The translations under genes were made by a program, and so were the position numbers. The notes beneath the pieces are model-generated. The model saw only the letters and a program-made list of their open reading frames with translations, searched no databases and was not told the origin of the DNA. A stretch of DNA of 53,407 nucleotides. It comes from Clostridia bacterium. GTDB taxonomy: Bacteria; Bacillota; Clostridia; Oscillospirales; CAG-272. The stretch is from positions 1 through 53,407 of the forward strand of contig CAAFYZ010000010.1 of NCBI GenBank assembly GCA_900767415.1, written 5' to 3'. Below, piece by piece: positions 7,960 to 15,650 of this stretch. Within the stretch, counting starts at the first letter, position 1, and each line of letters starts with the position of its first letter.

Positions 7960-9609
7960 CTACGTTCCACTCTCTTTTTTGCTTTCTTCCATGAGGGCGG
8001 CATAGCGCAGAAGTTCCTTGCGCGAGGCGATGTTCAGTGTCTGATAAATATTCTTGTTATGATATTTCAGCGTGTTCTCCGTGATGCCGAGCGAGTCGCG
8101 GATCTCTTTTCCGTTCTTGCCCGCGAGATAGAGGTCGAAGATCTCGCGCTCTTTCGGCGTCAGACGGCAGAGGTTGGAGGAGAAGTGGGCGTACCCGTCG
8201 GGATCGACCTCCTGCATGGCGGCGGAGGAGAGGCGGGAGATCTGCGTTTTCGCGCGCTCGTATTCTTCTTCGACGCGCGTCTTTTCTTCCTGAATCCGCG
8301 AAAGTTCGCCGTCCGCCTTTTCCATCTCCCGCGTCAGTGCGTCGATGGCTTCGCGGCGGTTCTTATCCTTTTCGGCAAGGAAGGCGAACAGGTCGTCGAT
8401 CTCGGAGGGGGCGTGCCGGTGCGCGGCTTTTTCGTCCTGTTTCAGCCGTTCGAGAGATTTCAGCACGGGGGAGAGATAACTGCGGCTGAAATAAAAACAG
8501 AAGGCGACGGACAGCCCGATCAGCAAAAGGATCAGGAACATATTCTTGACGAAGGCGTCCGCCGCCGCGCGGTCGTAGTCGCTCTTGTCGGTCATGACGA
8601 GCACCGTGAACCCTTCGCCCGTGCGGCTGTCGGTCAGCGTGCGCTTCATGCCGAGATAGGTGTTCCCCTTTTCGTCCGTAAGGGAGAGGATCCCGTCGCC
8701 GAAGTCGGAAAGGGAGAGCGCGCCGCCCGGCGTGCGGTAATAGCCGTCGTCCGAGCCGCAGGAGAGATACGAGGAGATGCCCTCGCCGTTTTTGTGGGTC
8801 AGAACTCCCGTGAAATGCGGGAGTTTTGTCGATTGGCTGTGCAGACGGTTAAAACAGCTGTCGGATACCTCGAAGCCGCAGACGCCGAGAACCCTGCCGT
8901 CCTTCCCCTCGACGGGGAGCATGAGCAGCGTCGCCTTCTCGGACATCCCGGGCAGGGTGAACACGTCGGAAAAACGGTAGGCGAGCGTCGACGGGAACGC
9001 GCGGCGATCGGCCTCGTCGTCAAAGCCGCAGATCACGTCCCCCGAGGTTTCGAGCCGCCATTTTCTGTGCGGCATGATGCCGTGCGCCTTGCCGACGGCG
9101 GGGATCCCGCGGTAGAGGATCATCTCGCGGCGGTCGCTCTCGTAGCCGTTGACCTGAAGGTACAGACCGCTGCGCGTCGTCGCCCCCTCGCCCGTGCCCG
9201 CCGAGGCGTTGAACAGGACGAAAGCACCCGAGCAGTCCGCCTGCAAAAGGTATTGCCGCAGAGGGTCGATGAGCCGCTCCTGCAGGGCGGCGAGGTGTGT
9301 GCCGTCCATCGCGGAAAGGGGGGTGTCGCTCTCTTCGATATACCGTTCGATCAGAGCGGAGGCGTCCTCGGAGAGGTGCGTGCCGACGGTGACGAGGTTG
9401 TTTCTGTGGGAGAGAATCTCTTTTTCAAAACTCATCGCCTGCGTGTCGAGCCGCTCCGCGAGGGTATCTTTCGGCGTCTTGAACCGGTCGAAGAGCGAAA
9501 GGCAGGTGGCGAGTATAACGAAAAGCAGGAGAACGGGGACCAGCATATATAAGAGCAGCTTGGTTCTCATGCTCCGCCGCGGAAGGCGGCGGGCGGATGC
9601 GTCTTTCAA
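7960..9609 (-). CDS. Membrane-tethered LuxR-type transcriptional regulator with extracellular sensor
   Basis: A 549-residue protein. A membrane helix (about 17-40), a roughly 310-residue extracellular region that looks Cache-like, a second membrane helix (about 354-374), a cytoplasmic coiled coil (about 410-460) and a C-terminal LuxR/GerE helix-turn-helix (about 482-540: LTPKEREIFDLYLAGKNGKE). It would couple an outside signal directly to DNA binding, without a kinase. The gene starts 13 nt after the solute-binding lipoprotein gene, so that protein may present the ligand. The Cache assignment is by layout only; the HTH assignment is firm. Confidence 0.8.
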   Translation of the reverse strand: MKDASARRLPRRSMRTKLLLYMLVPVLLLFVILATCLSLFDRFKTPKDTLAERLDTQAMSFEKEILSHRNNLVTVGTHLSEDASALIERYIEESDTPLSAMDGTHLAALQERLIDPLRQYLLQADCSGAFVLFNASAGTGEGATTRSGLYLQVNGYESDRREMILYRGIPAVGKAHGIMPHRKWRLETSGDVICGFDDEADRRAFPSTLAYRFSDVFTLPGMSEKATLLMLPVEGKDGRVLGVCGFEVSDSCFNRLHSQSTKLPHFTGVLTHKNGEGISSYLSCGSDDGYYRTPGGALSLSDFGDGILSLTDEKGNTYLGMKRTLTDSRTGEGFTVLVMTDKSDYDRAAADAFVKNMFLILLLIGLSVAFCFYFSRSYLSPVLKSLERLKQDEKAAHRHAPSEIDDLFAFLAEKDKNRREAIDALTREMEKADGELSRIQEEKTRVEEEYERAKTQISRLSSAAMQEVDPDGYAHFSSNLCRLTPKEREIFDLYLAGKNGKEIRDSLGITENTLKYHNKNIYQTLNIASRKELLRYAALMEESKKESGT

Positions 9610-9622
9610 AAGCGTCGCCCCC

Positions 9623-10954
9623 TTACTTCACCGCGCGGAACAGATCCCACATCTCCGCGGCGAGTGCCGCGGCACTCTCTCCGCTCTCCACGCGAGCGGG
9701 GAGAGAAGACTGCACCTTGCGGATCGCGGCGTACAGTCCGTTCACTCTGCCGTAATAGCCGGAGAAGGACGGCTCGCGCAGGAGGGTGTAGTCGTTTTTG
9801 ACCGTAGACAGGACGGTATAAAGATTGCGATAACTCTCTTCGGAGAAGGTATGCGTGCCGAAAGCGTCGTACGCGGCGGCGGTCACGGGCATATATCCCG
9901 TCTCGGCGACAAAATCGAAGTTGCGCGACCCCTCGGTGAGCCAGTGGGCGAAGACGGACGCCGCCTCCGCTTTTCTCTCGTCGGTCCGTCTCGCGCACAG
10001 TCCGACGCCCGCCTGCGTATCCACCTTCTTTGCGCCGTCGGCGTAAGGCATGGGGCACACTTTCAGTTTCATCGGCTCGGACGTGTTGTCGGGATAGGTC
10101 ACCGTGTCGTTGTAATAGAGGATTCCCGCCGAAGAGCCCATGCCCGCGGGCGTCTCGCCCGTCATGACCTGCGTGTTGGAATAGAGGTCGGCGATGACGA
10201 TATGTCCCTTCGCTATCGCCTCGGCAAAGCGCAGATAGCACGCCTTCAGCGTCTCGTCGGAAAAGTCGTACCAGTCGTCCCGATAGAAGGCGGCGGGGTC
10301 TGCCCCTTCGGACACGGCACACAGTTCTACCGCGCGCAGAAAATAGTCAAAGGCGCAGAACGGCTTCCCGCCCGAATAGCGATAGTATTCTTCCGCCGCG
10401 GAGAAAAAGCCGTCCCACGTGGCAAGAGAGTCGTAGGTTACGCCGGTCGCGGCGGAAAAACGGTCGAACTCGCCGCCGCTCAGGTACAGAACGTGCGTGG
10501 ACTTGGAGACGGGGAGGACGGAGAGACGGTCGCCGACCCTGCCGTCTTCGAGAAAGTCGGGGACGAAGGCGGACAGCTCCTCGGGGGAGAAAAAGTCCGT
10601 CCAGTCGAGCAGCCGCTCCGCGCCGAACGCCGCCGCGTCGTTGTTATGACAGAAGAAAAGGTCGGGCAGGGGGACGGCCCCCGCCGTGCCGCTCTGCGCC
10701 TCGGAGAGACGGTCGCCGATCTTGGCGGCGACGGTCATCAGCGTGGTCTTGATCACGATCCCGCGCTCTTTTCCGACGGAGGCGTTGAACTCTTCGATCA
10801 GTCGGTTCATGGGAGAGTCGGACTGTTCGCCGTAGGTGTGCCACATCGTCAGCACGACGGGGTCGCTTGGGTCGAGGAGCGGGCGTTCCCGACAGGCGGA
10901 AAAGCAGAAGAGAAGAAAAGAGAGCGCGAGAAGACAGGCAAGCGGTTTTTTCAT
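9623..10954 (-). CDS. Orphan extracellular solute-binding lipoprotein (family 1)
   Basis: A 443-residue lipoprotein resembling ABC sugar-binding proteins. It has an N-terminal signal peptide ending in a lipobox FSAC with Cys21, then the typical early strand VVLTMWHTYG. The start at 10954 is chosen because AAAGGAG precedes it and the signal peptide begins there; the open frame extends 45 codons further upstream. No permease or ATPase genes are nearby. Instead it heads an operon of signalling proteins, so it may act as a ligand receptor for the LuxR-type membrane sensor rather than in transport. The ligand is unknown. Confidence 0.82.
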   Translation of the reverse strand: MKKPLACLLALSFLLFCFSACRERPLLDPSDPVVLTMWHTYGEQSDSPMNRLIEEFNASVGKERGIVIKTTLMTVAAKIGDRLSEAQSGTAGAVPLPDLFFCHNNDAAAFGAERLLDWTDFFSPEELSAFVPDFLEDGRVGDRLSVLPVSKSTHVLYLSGGEFDRFSAATGVTYDSLATWDGFFSAAEEYYRYSGGKPFCAFDYFLRAVELCAVSEGADPAAFYRDDWYDFSDETLKACYLRFAEAIAKGHIVIADLYSNTQVMTGETPAGMGSSAGILYYNDTVTYPDNTSEPMKLKVCPMPYADGAKKVDTQAGVGLCARRTDERKAEAASVFAHWLTEGSRNFDFVAETGYMPVTAAAYDAFGTHTFSEESYRNLYTVLSTVKNDYTLLREPSFSGYYGRVNGLYAAIRKVQSSLPARVESGESAAALAAEMWDLFRAVK

Positions 10955-10998
10955 TTCGGTAATCTCCTTTGAATGCGGATTTCGGCTGCTTTTTCCCG

Positions 10999-11031
10999 TT
11001 TTTCCCACCCTTTTTCGGAAAAGGGGTGGGA
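10999..11031. other. CCCACCC/GGGTGGG hairpin in the leader of the solute-binding gene
   Basis: TCCCACCCTTTT (11003-11014) pairs with AAAAGGGGTGGGA (11019-11031) with one bulge. It resembles the perfect hairpin at 15514-15546 upstream of the second surface protein. It lies in the long 5' leader of the minus-strand operon and could be an attenuator. Confidence 0.45.
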
Positions 11032-11082
11032 CGGGACGGAAAAAAATTTTTTCTTTTCCTACCCGTTTGTGCGTCGGGGGTG

Positions 11083-11110
11083 GGGACATTTGCGAAATTA
11101 TCGGTATAAT
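11083..11110 (+). promoter_or_regulatory. Candidate promoter for the repeat lipoprotein
   Basis: GGGACA (11083-11088), a 16-nt spacer and TATAAT (11105-11110). The -35 lies in a GGGGTGGGGACA block that recurs at 15538-15547 before the next large gene, hinting at shared control. Confidence 0.5.
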
Positions 11111-11175
11111 GAGAAGTGAAAACGGTCTTTCCCGATGGGCAAAATGACCGATATTTCCCTGCGGTTGTGTTTTTT

Positions 11176-11204
11176 ATTATAACATAAGCGCAAAAAGAAA
11201 TCAA
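11176..11204 (-). promoter_or_regulatory. Promoter of the solute-binding/sensor/c-di-GMP operon
   Basis: On the minus strand TTGATT (11204-11199) and TATAAT (11181-11176) are 17 nt apart. Transcription would start near 11169, giving a leader of about 215 nt that crosses the oppositely directed promoter at 11083-11110. Confidence 0.6.
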
Positions 11205-11248
11205 GCAAAACCCAAAGATTGCCACGAAAAAACGAAAGGAGCAACATC

Positions 11249-14200
11249 ATGAAAAGAAAATCCTTCTTTTTCCTTCTGAGCGTTTTGCTCGCGCTTTGCC
11301 TTTGCTGCTTTGCCGCCTGTTCCTATACGGGCGACGGAGAAGACCTGAAGAGCGAGCTCGGCATCGCGGTGAAGGGCGGCAACTTCCCGAAAGGGGCACA
11401 GCTCGCCGCCGAACGGCTGAACATGAGTGACGAGAGAGCGCAGGAGGCACTGAAACTTCTGCCGGCGAAATACGCTCTGAGCGAGGACACCGACATGATA
11501 ATCGTCGACGTCTCCGTCCTCTCCCGCGGGGAAAAGATACAGCCCGAGGGGAAAGTGACCGTCTCCGTCCCCGCACCTCTCCCCGGGGTGAAAGAATACG
11601 CCGTCTACCATATCAAAGACGGGCGCGCGGAGTGGCTCTTCTCCTCGCTGGAAGACGGTATGCTGACCTTCGAGACCGATTCTTTCTCTCTTTTCCTGAT
11701 CGGAGACCGGAATACGGGAGAGAAGGTGACGGTAAAAGCCGAGGGTCCGTGCGAAGGGCAGGTCACGGTGGATGCTCAGCGGCTGTCCGGCAGGTACTTT
11801 CAACAGTATCAGCTCGACACCGGAGAAGAGGAGTCGCTCTACCTTCGGAAAGGGCAGAAGATAAGACTCTCCGCCACGGCGTCGGACCCCTACCGCTTTG
11901 TCGGTTGGTACCGACAGACGGGCGGCGTCACGGAGGCGGAGCCGTTCTCCACCGAGCCGGAGACGGAGATCACCGCCTCCGGCAGAGCGACCTTCGTCGC
12001 GAAGTTCGCGGGGGACCCGCGGGGCGCCTATCAGATGTGGGCATTCCCCGGGGCGTCAAACATTCCCGTCGGACACAGCGACGGACGGGCGTCGAGCGTT
12101 CTCTATATCAAGCCGGGCAACGAGCAGAAGATCGACCCCGGTGCCGTGATCATGAAAGGACTGAAACGCACGGGCAAGGGGCTGGAATACGTCGCCTTCT
12201 CCCGCGACCAGTACACGATCACGGGACTGGACGGAATCGACTATTCCAAAGAAGGCAGGTATCGCATCGACTTCCGGCTGAAAGAAGACGAAGAACTGAC
12301 GCACACGATCTACCTTTATATCTCCGAGGAGAACCCGATCCTCCGCGCCAAGGCGACCGTCGGCGGCAGATTCCGCGTCGACGATAACCGGGACGAATAT
12401 TTCGACGACAGGATTTTTACCACGACGAACATTATAAAGAAGGTTACCCTGACTGCCGAAGCGTTCAGCGAATTTACGGGGACACCGGAATTCAGCAAAT
12501 ACGAATTCGACGGCTGGTACTTATACGGCGACGGCGGCGTCATCGACGAAAAACTGTCCGAAGAGCCCGTCTACGAGCTGAGAGCCGATATGGGCGACCG
12601 CACCGTGATCGCAGTCTTCCGCATAAAGGAGTACTTCTCCTCTCTCGACGGCGTGAAAGAGATCTCCGTCCTGCCCGGTACCTCCCGTATCCCCGCGCGG
12701 GAAGACGGGAACATCGTCGATCTCTTCTGCTGCAAGCCGGGCGCGGCGGGCATCGACCTTCTGAAGACGGAGGTCAGAGGGCACGTCGTCGGTAAGAGCG
12801 GCATAGAGCGGTACGTGACGCTCGCCCTCGGTGATTACGACATCGACTTCGGCGGAGCGGACTTTTCCGCGGAAGGCGTTTATACGGTAACGTTCTCCGC
12901 CCGCGGGATAGAGAAGCCCGTGGTGCTGACTCTCTCGGTATCGGAAAAGCACGCACGCGTCACCGCCATGCCGGAGGCGAACGGCACGCTGATCATCGAC
13001 GGAGACCGAGAGAATCCGATCACGGACAGAGACGAGTACGTATCCGACTATTTTGCCCTCGACGGGACGCGGAAGATCCTCGCCGTGGCGGACGAAGACT
13101 ATAAATTCGTCGGCTGGTACACCGTAGACGAAGAGGGGAACCGCTCGGAAGAGCCGATCTCTCTTTCCGCGGAATACGAATTCGTACAAAACGGAGAGGA
13201 CCTTCGCCTCGTCGCCCTGTTTGAATACAACGCCGTCGGAGTAACGCTCGGACGCTCGGCGGGCGGCACGGTCTATCGGAACGGACAGAAGGTCCGGCTC
13301 CCCAAGTGTGACCTTGCCTACCTCGTGCAAAATGCGCAAAAGGGCTCGACCCTCACCTTGCAGGCGGTGCCCGACGAAGGGTATCTCTTCTTCGGTTGGG
13401 CGAGCGTGAGCGGAACGGACGATGCGGACGCCGTCGTCTCCGAGAGTGCGACCTACGTGATCGAAGACGTAAGCGAGCCGATCCGCCTCTTCGCACTCTT
13501 CGTGCGACGGGTCACCCGTCTCAGCATGAACGCGATCCCCGCGGGATTCGACAGCGACGATACCTTCTATTATTCTCTGGCGGACAAGGCGATGCCCGAT
13601 CTTACAAAACTCGAAGTATACGGCTATACGGAGACGGATATGCAGGGCGCGGGCGAGCGGCTCGGACGGGCGGAATACGAGACGGACATCTCCGCGGTCG
13701 ACCGGACGAAGACGGGGGTCTATCCCGTCACGATCACGCTGAAGCGGGACAGAGACGTCACCCTTACCCTGTATGTGGATATTCCAAAGGCGCGGACGTA
13801 CGCATACGTCGACAGGGCGTCGGACGGGGCGATCCACGGCGTGATCCGTAAGAACGGCGAGACGGTCGTCTCCTCTCCCGACGGATATTACGAAGCGGTC
13901 GCGCTCGGCGGCACGCTGACCCTCAGTGCCGTGGCGGACGAGAATTATAAATTCGCCGGCTGGTACATCGCACACGATTTCAGTGGGGCGGTGCGCTTTT
14001 ATTCGGAGAACGCGACCGAGACTTTCACCGTCACCGACAACACCTATCTTTACGCGCGCTTTATCGAAAAAGGGTCGGTCACCTTCACCGCGATTGCGGG
14101 CGAGGGCGGCACGGTCAGTGAGTTCGTCCCGAGCGGCAGCTCCCCCGCCATGAAAAGACTGGATCTTGCGGTCAGAGAAGGCGGGACGATAACGGTCTCG

Positions 14201-15454
14201 GCGGGCGCGTCCTACAGTTATACGAAGTTCGTCGGTTGGTACGACGGAGAAGGCGCTGACGCACGACTTCTTTCGACGGAAGAGATTTACGAAGTTACCG
14301 TGACGGAGAACACCGTCGTCTACGCGAGATTCGAAAAGGCGTTCTTCCTGCAGATATCGATCGAGGGCGGCGGCGAATTTACCGTAGAGGGTGCCTCGGC
14401 AGAGAACGGACTCTTCTATGAAGACCTGCCCGAGAATTCCGAAGTGACGGTCGGGGTCAGAGCACTTGCCGGCTATCGTTTCGTCGGGTGGTTCGTCAGT
14501 GCCGACGTCTACGACGCAGAGAAACTTCTCTCCACCGAGCCGACGCACACCTTCACCCTCAGCGAAGAGAGCGGCAACCTGCATATCACGGCACTCTTCC
14601 GCGCCGAGGTGAGCGAGGTGCGGCTCGAGGATTCTTCCGACTACGGATTCCGCCTCGACCCGGAGGGGAAGCTGATCACCGACTATCTTTTCCCTCTGAA
14701 CGGAGAGTTTTCCGCCGCGCCGGACGGGCAGCCCCTTCTCGGGAAGACGGCGGACGGATACGTCCGACTGATCTACGGGGTGGAATATACGGTCGAGAGC
14801 ACGATCTCCTATACGAGGAACGGAAGGTTCGATACGAGCAAGGAAGGGACGTTCACGATCACCTACACCTATCTTGCCGACCCCGGGAAGACGGCGGTGA
14901 TCACGATCCGCATCGCGGAGTTCTTCCACTTCCTCCCGGCGCTCCACCCGTATGACGGCGGGTACTTTACCGAAAACGGCGAGCGCGTCGATATTGCCAA
15001 CGGCAGATATGCGGAAAAGGGGACGGAGATCACCCTCACCGCCGTGGCGGAGGAGTTCTACGAATTCGTCGGTTGGTATACCTCCGCGGACGATCAGAGC
15101 GAGACGCTGTTCTCTTCCGACGCGACCCATACCTTCACGGTGAACGGGGATCTGTACGTATATGCGAAGTTCGTCCGGAAAGAGACGGTTCTCTTCCGCG
15201 CAAACGGCGGAGAGGCGGGGTACATCACCGAGGACGGCGAGCGCGTCGATCTCACCGACGGCAGAGAGGTCGTAAAGGGGAGTGAGATCACCCTGACGGC
15301 ACACGTTTCGGTCGAGGGGCATCGCTTCGTCGGTTGGTATACCTTCGCGGACGATCAGAGCGAGACGCTGATCTCCGCCGACGCGACCTATACCTTCACG
15401 GCGAGCGAAGATATGCAGGTCTTTGCCGTCTTTGAGAGCACGGAGAGCGTCTGA
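11249..15454 (+). CDS. Giant secreted lipoprotein with nine InlB-type repeats
   Basis: A 1401-residue surface lipoprotein. Signal peptide with lipobox FAAC, Cys24. After an N-terminal domain (about 30-165) come about nine Listeria-Bacteroides/InlB B-repeat-like modules, each with a FVGWY-type core (for example PYRFVGWYR, DYKFVGWYT, NYKFAGWYI, GYRFVGWFV). They are interspersed with beta-sandwich, Ig-like stretches ending in TGVYPVTITL-type strands. The last two repeats (about 15060-15190 and 15310-15440) are nearly identical in DNA sequence, a sign of recent duplication. Start at 11249 is set by GAAAGGAG and the signal peptide. Likely an adhesion or polymer-binding protein; no catalytic motif seen. 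Confidence 0.82.
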   Translation: MKRKSFFFLLSVLLALCLCCFAACSYTGDGEDLKSELGIAVKGGNFPKGAQLAAERLNMSDERAQEALKLLPAKYALSEDTDMIIVDVSVLSRGEKIQPEGKVTVSVPAPLPGVKEYAVYHIKDGRAEWLFSSLEDGMLTFETDSFSLFLIGDRNTGEKVTVKAEGPCEGQVTVDAQRLSGRYFQQYQLDTGEEESLYLRKGQKIRLSATASDPYRFVGWYRQTGGVTEAEPFSTEPETEITASGRATFVAKFAGDPRGAYQMWAFPGASNIPVGHSDGRASSVLYIKPGNEQKIDPGAVIMKGLKRTGKGLEYVAFSRDQYTITGLDGIDYSKEGRYRIDFRLKEDEELTHTIYLYISEENPILRAKATVGGRFRVDDNRDEYFDDRIFTTTNIIKKVTLTAEAFSEFTGTPEFSKYEFDGWYLYGDGGVIDEKLSEEPVYELRADMGDRTVIAVFRIKEYFSSLDGVKEISVLPGTSRIPAREDGNIVDLFCCKPGAAGIDLLKTEVRGHVVGKSGIERYVTLALGDYDIDFGGADFSAEGVYTVTFSARGIEKPVVLTLSVSEKHARVTAMPEANGTLIIDGDRENPITDRDEYVSDYFALDGTRKILAVADEDYKFVGWYTVDEEGNRSEEPISLSAEYEFVQNGEDLRLVALFEYNAVGVTLGRSAGGTVYRNGQKVRLPKCDLAYLVQNAQKGSTLTLQAVPDEGYLFFGWASVSGTDDADAVVSESATYVIEDVSEPIRLFALFVRRVTRLSMNAIPAGFDSDDTFYYSLADKAMPDLTKLEVYGYTETDMQGAGERLGRAEYETDISAVDRTKTGVYPVTITLKRDRDVTLTLYVDIPKARTYAYVDRASDGAIHGVIRKNGETVVSSPDGYYEAVALGGTLTLSAVADENYKFAGWYIAHDFSGAVRFYSENATETFTVTDNTYLYARFIEKGSVTFTAIAGEGGTVSEFVPSGSSPAMKRLDLAVREGGTITVSAGASYSYTKFVGWYDGEGADARLLSTEEIYEVTVTENTVVYARFEKAFFLQISIEGGGEFTVEGASAENGLFYEDLPENSEVTVGVRALAGYRFVGWFVSADVYDAEKLLSTEPTHTFTLSEESGNLHITALFRAEVSEVRLEDSSDYGFRLDPEGKLITDYLFPLNGEFSAAPDGQPLLGKTADGYVRLIYGVEYTVESTISYTRNGRFDTSKEGTFTITYTYLADPGKTAVITIRIAEFFHFLPALHPYDGGYFTENGERVDIANGRYAEKGTEITLTAVAEEFYEFVGWYTSADDQSETLFSSDATHTFTVNGDLYVYAKFVRKETVLFRANGGEAGYITEDGERVDLTDGREVVKGSEITLTAHVSVEGHRFVGWYTFADDQSETLISADATYTFTASEDMQVFAVFESTESV

Positions 15455-15513
15455 ATGTCGCCCGACGGCAAAAAAACGGAAAAAATACGATAAAAAATAA
15501 AAAAAATCTTTCC

Positions 15514-15546
15514 GTCCCCACCCTTTTTCCGAAAAAGGGTGGGGAC
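15514..15546. terminator. Perfect 15-bp hairpin between the two giant surface-protein genes
   Basis: GTCCCCACCCTTTTT (15514-15528) pairs perfectly with AAAAAGGGTGGGGAC (15532-15546) around a 3-nt loop, about 60 nt past the upstream stop codon. It may terminate the upstream gene. Its right arm overlaps the candidate -35 of the next gene, and a related hairpin lies at 10999-11031. Confidence 0.6.
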
Positions 15547-15570
15547 AAATTTTTCGTCGCGTGCTATATT
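15542..15570 (+). promoter_or_regulatory. Candidate promoter for the transglutaminase-like surface protein
   Basis: GGGACA (15542-15547), 17-nt spacer, TATATT (15565-15570). The same GGGTGGGGACA block precedes the promoter at 11083. Confidence 0.45.
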
Positions 15571-15650
15571 GGAAGAGAAAGAACCGTCCTCACGGGCGAG
15601 GGCGGGACGGAAAACACGAGAGTGACCGTCGGTCACGAAAGGAGAACCGA

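Noticed and set aside
10955..11169. c-di-GMP riboswitch in the leader of the signalling operon
   Set aside because: The leader is long enough, but I see none of the conserved GEMM tetraloop-receptor or GCCA-type signatures.
12521..15322. 933-codon minus-strand frame opposite the repeat lipoprotein
   Set aside because: Shadow frame with composition typical of antisense GC-rich coding.
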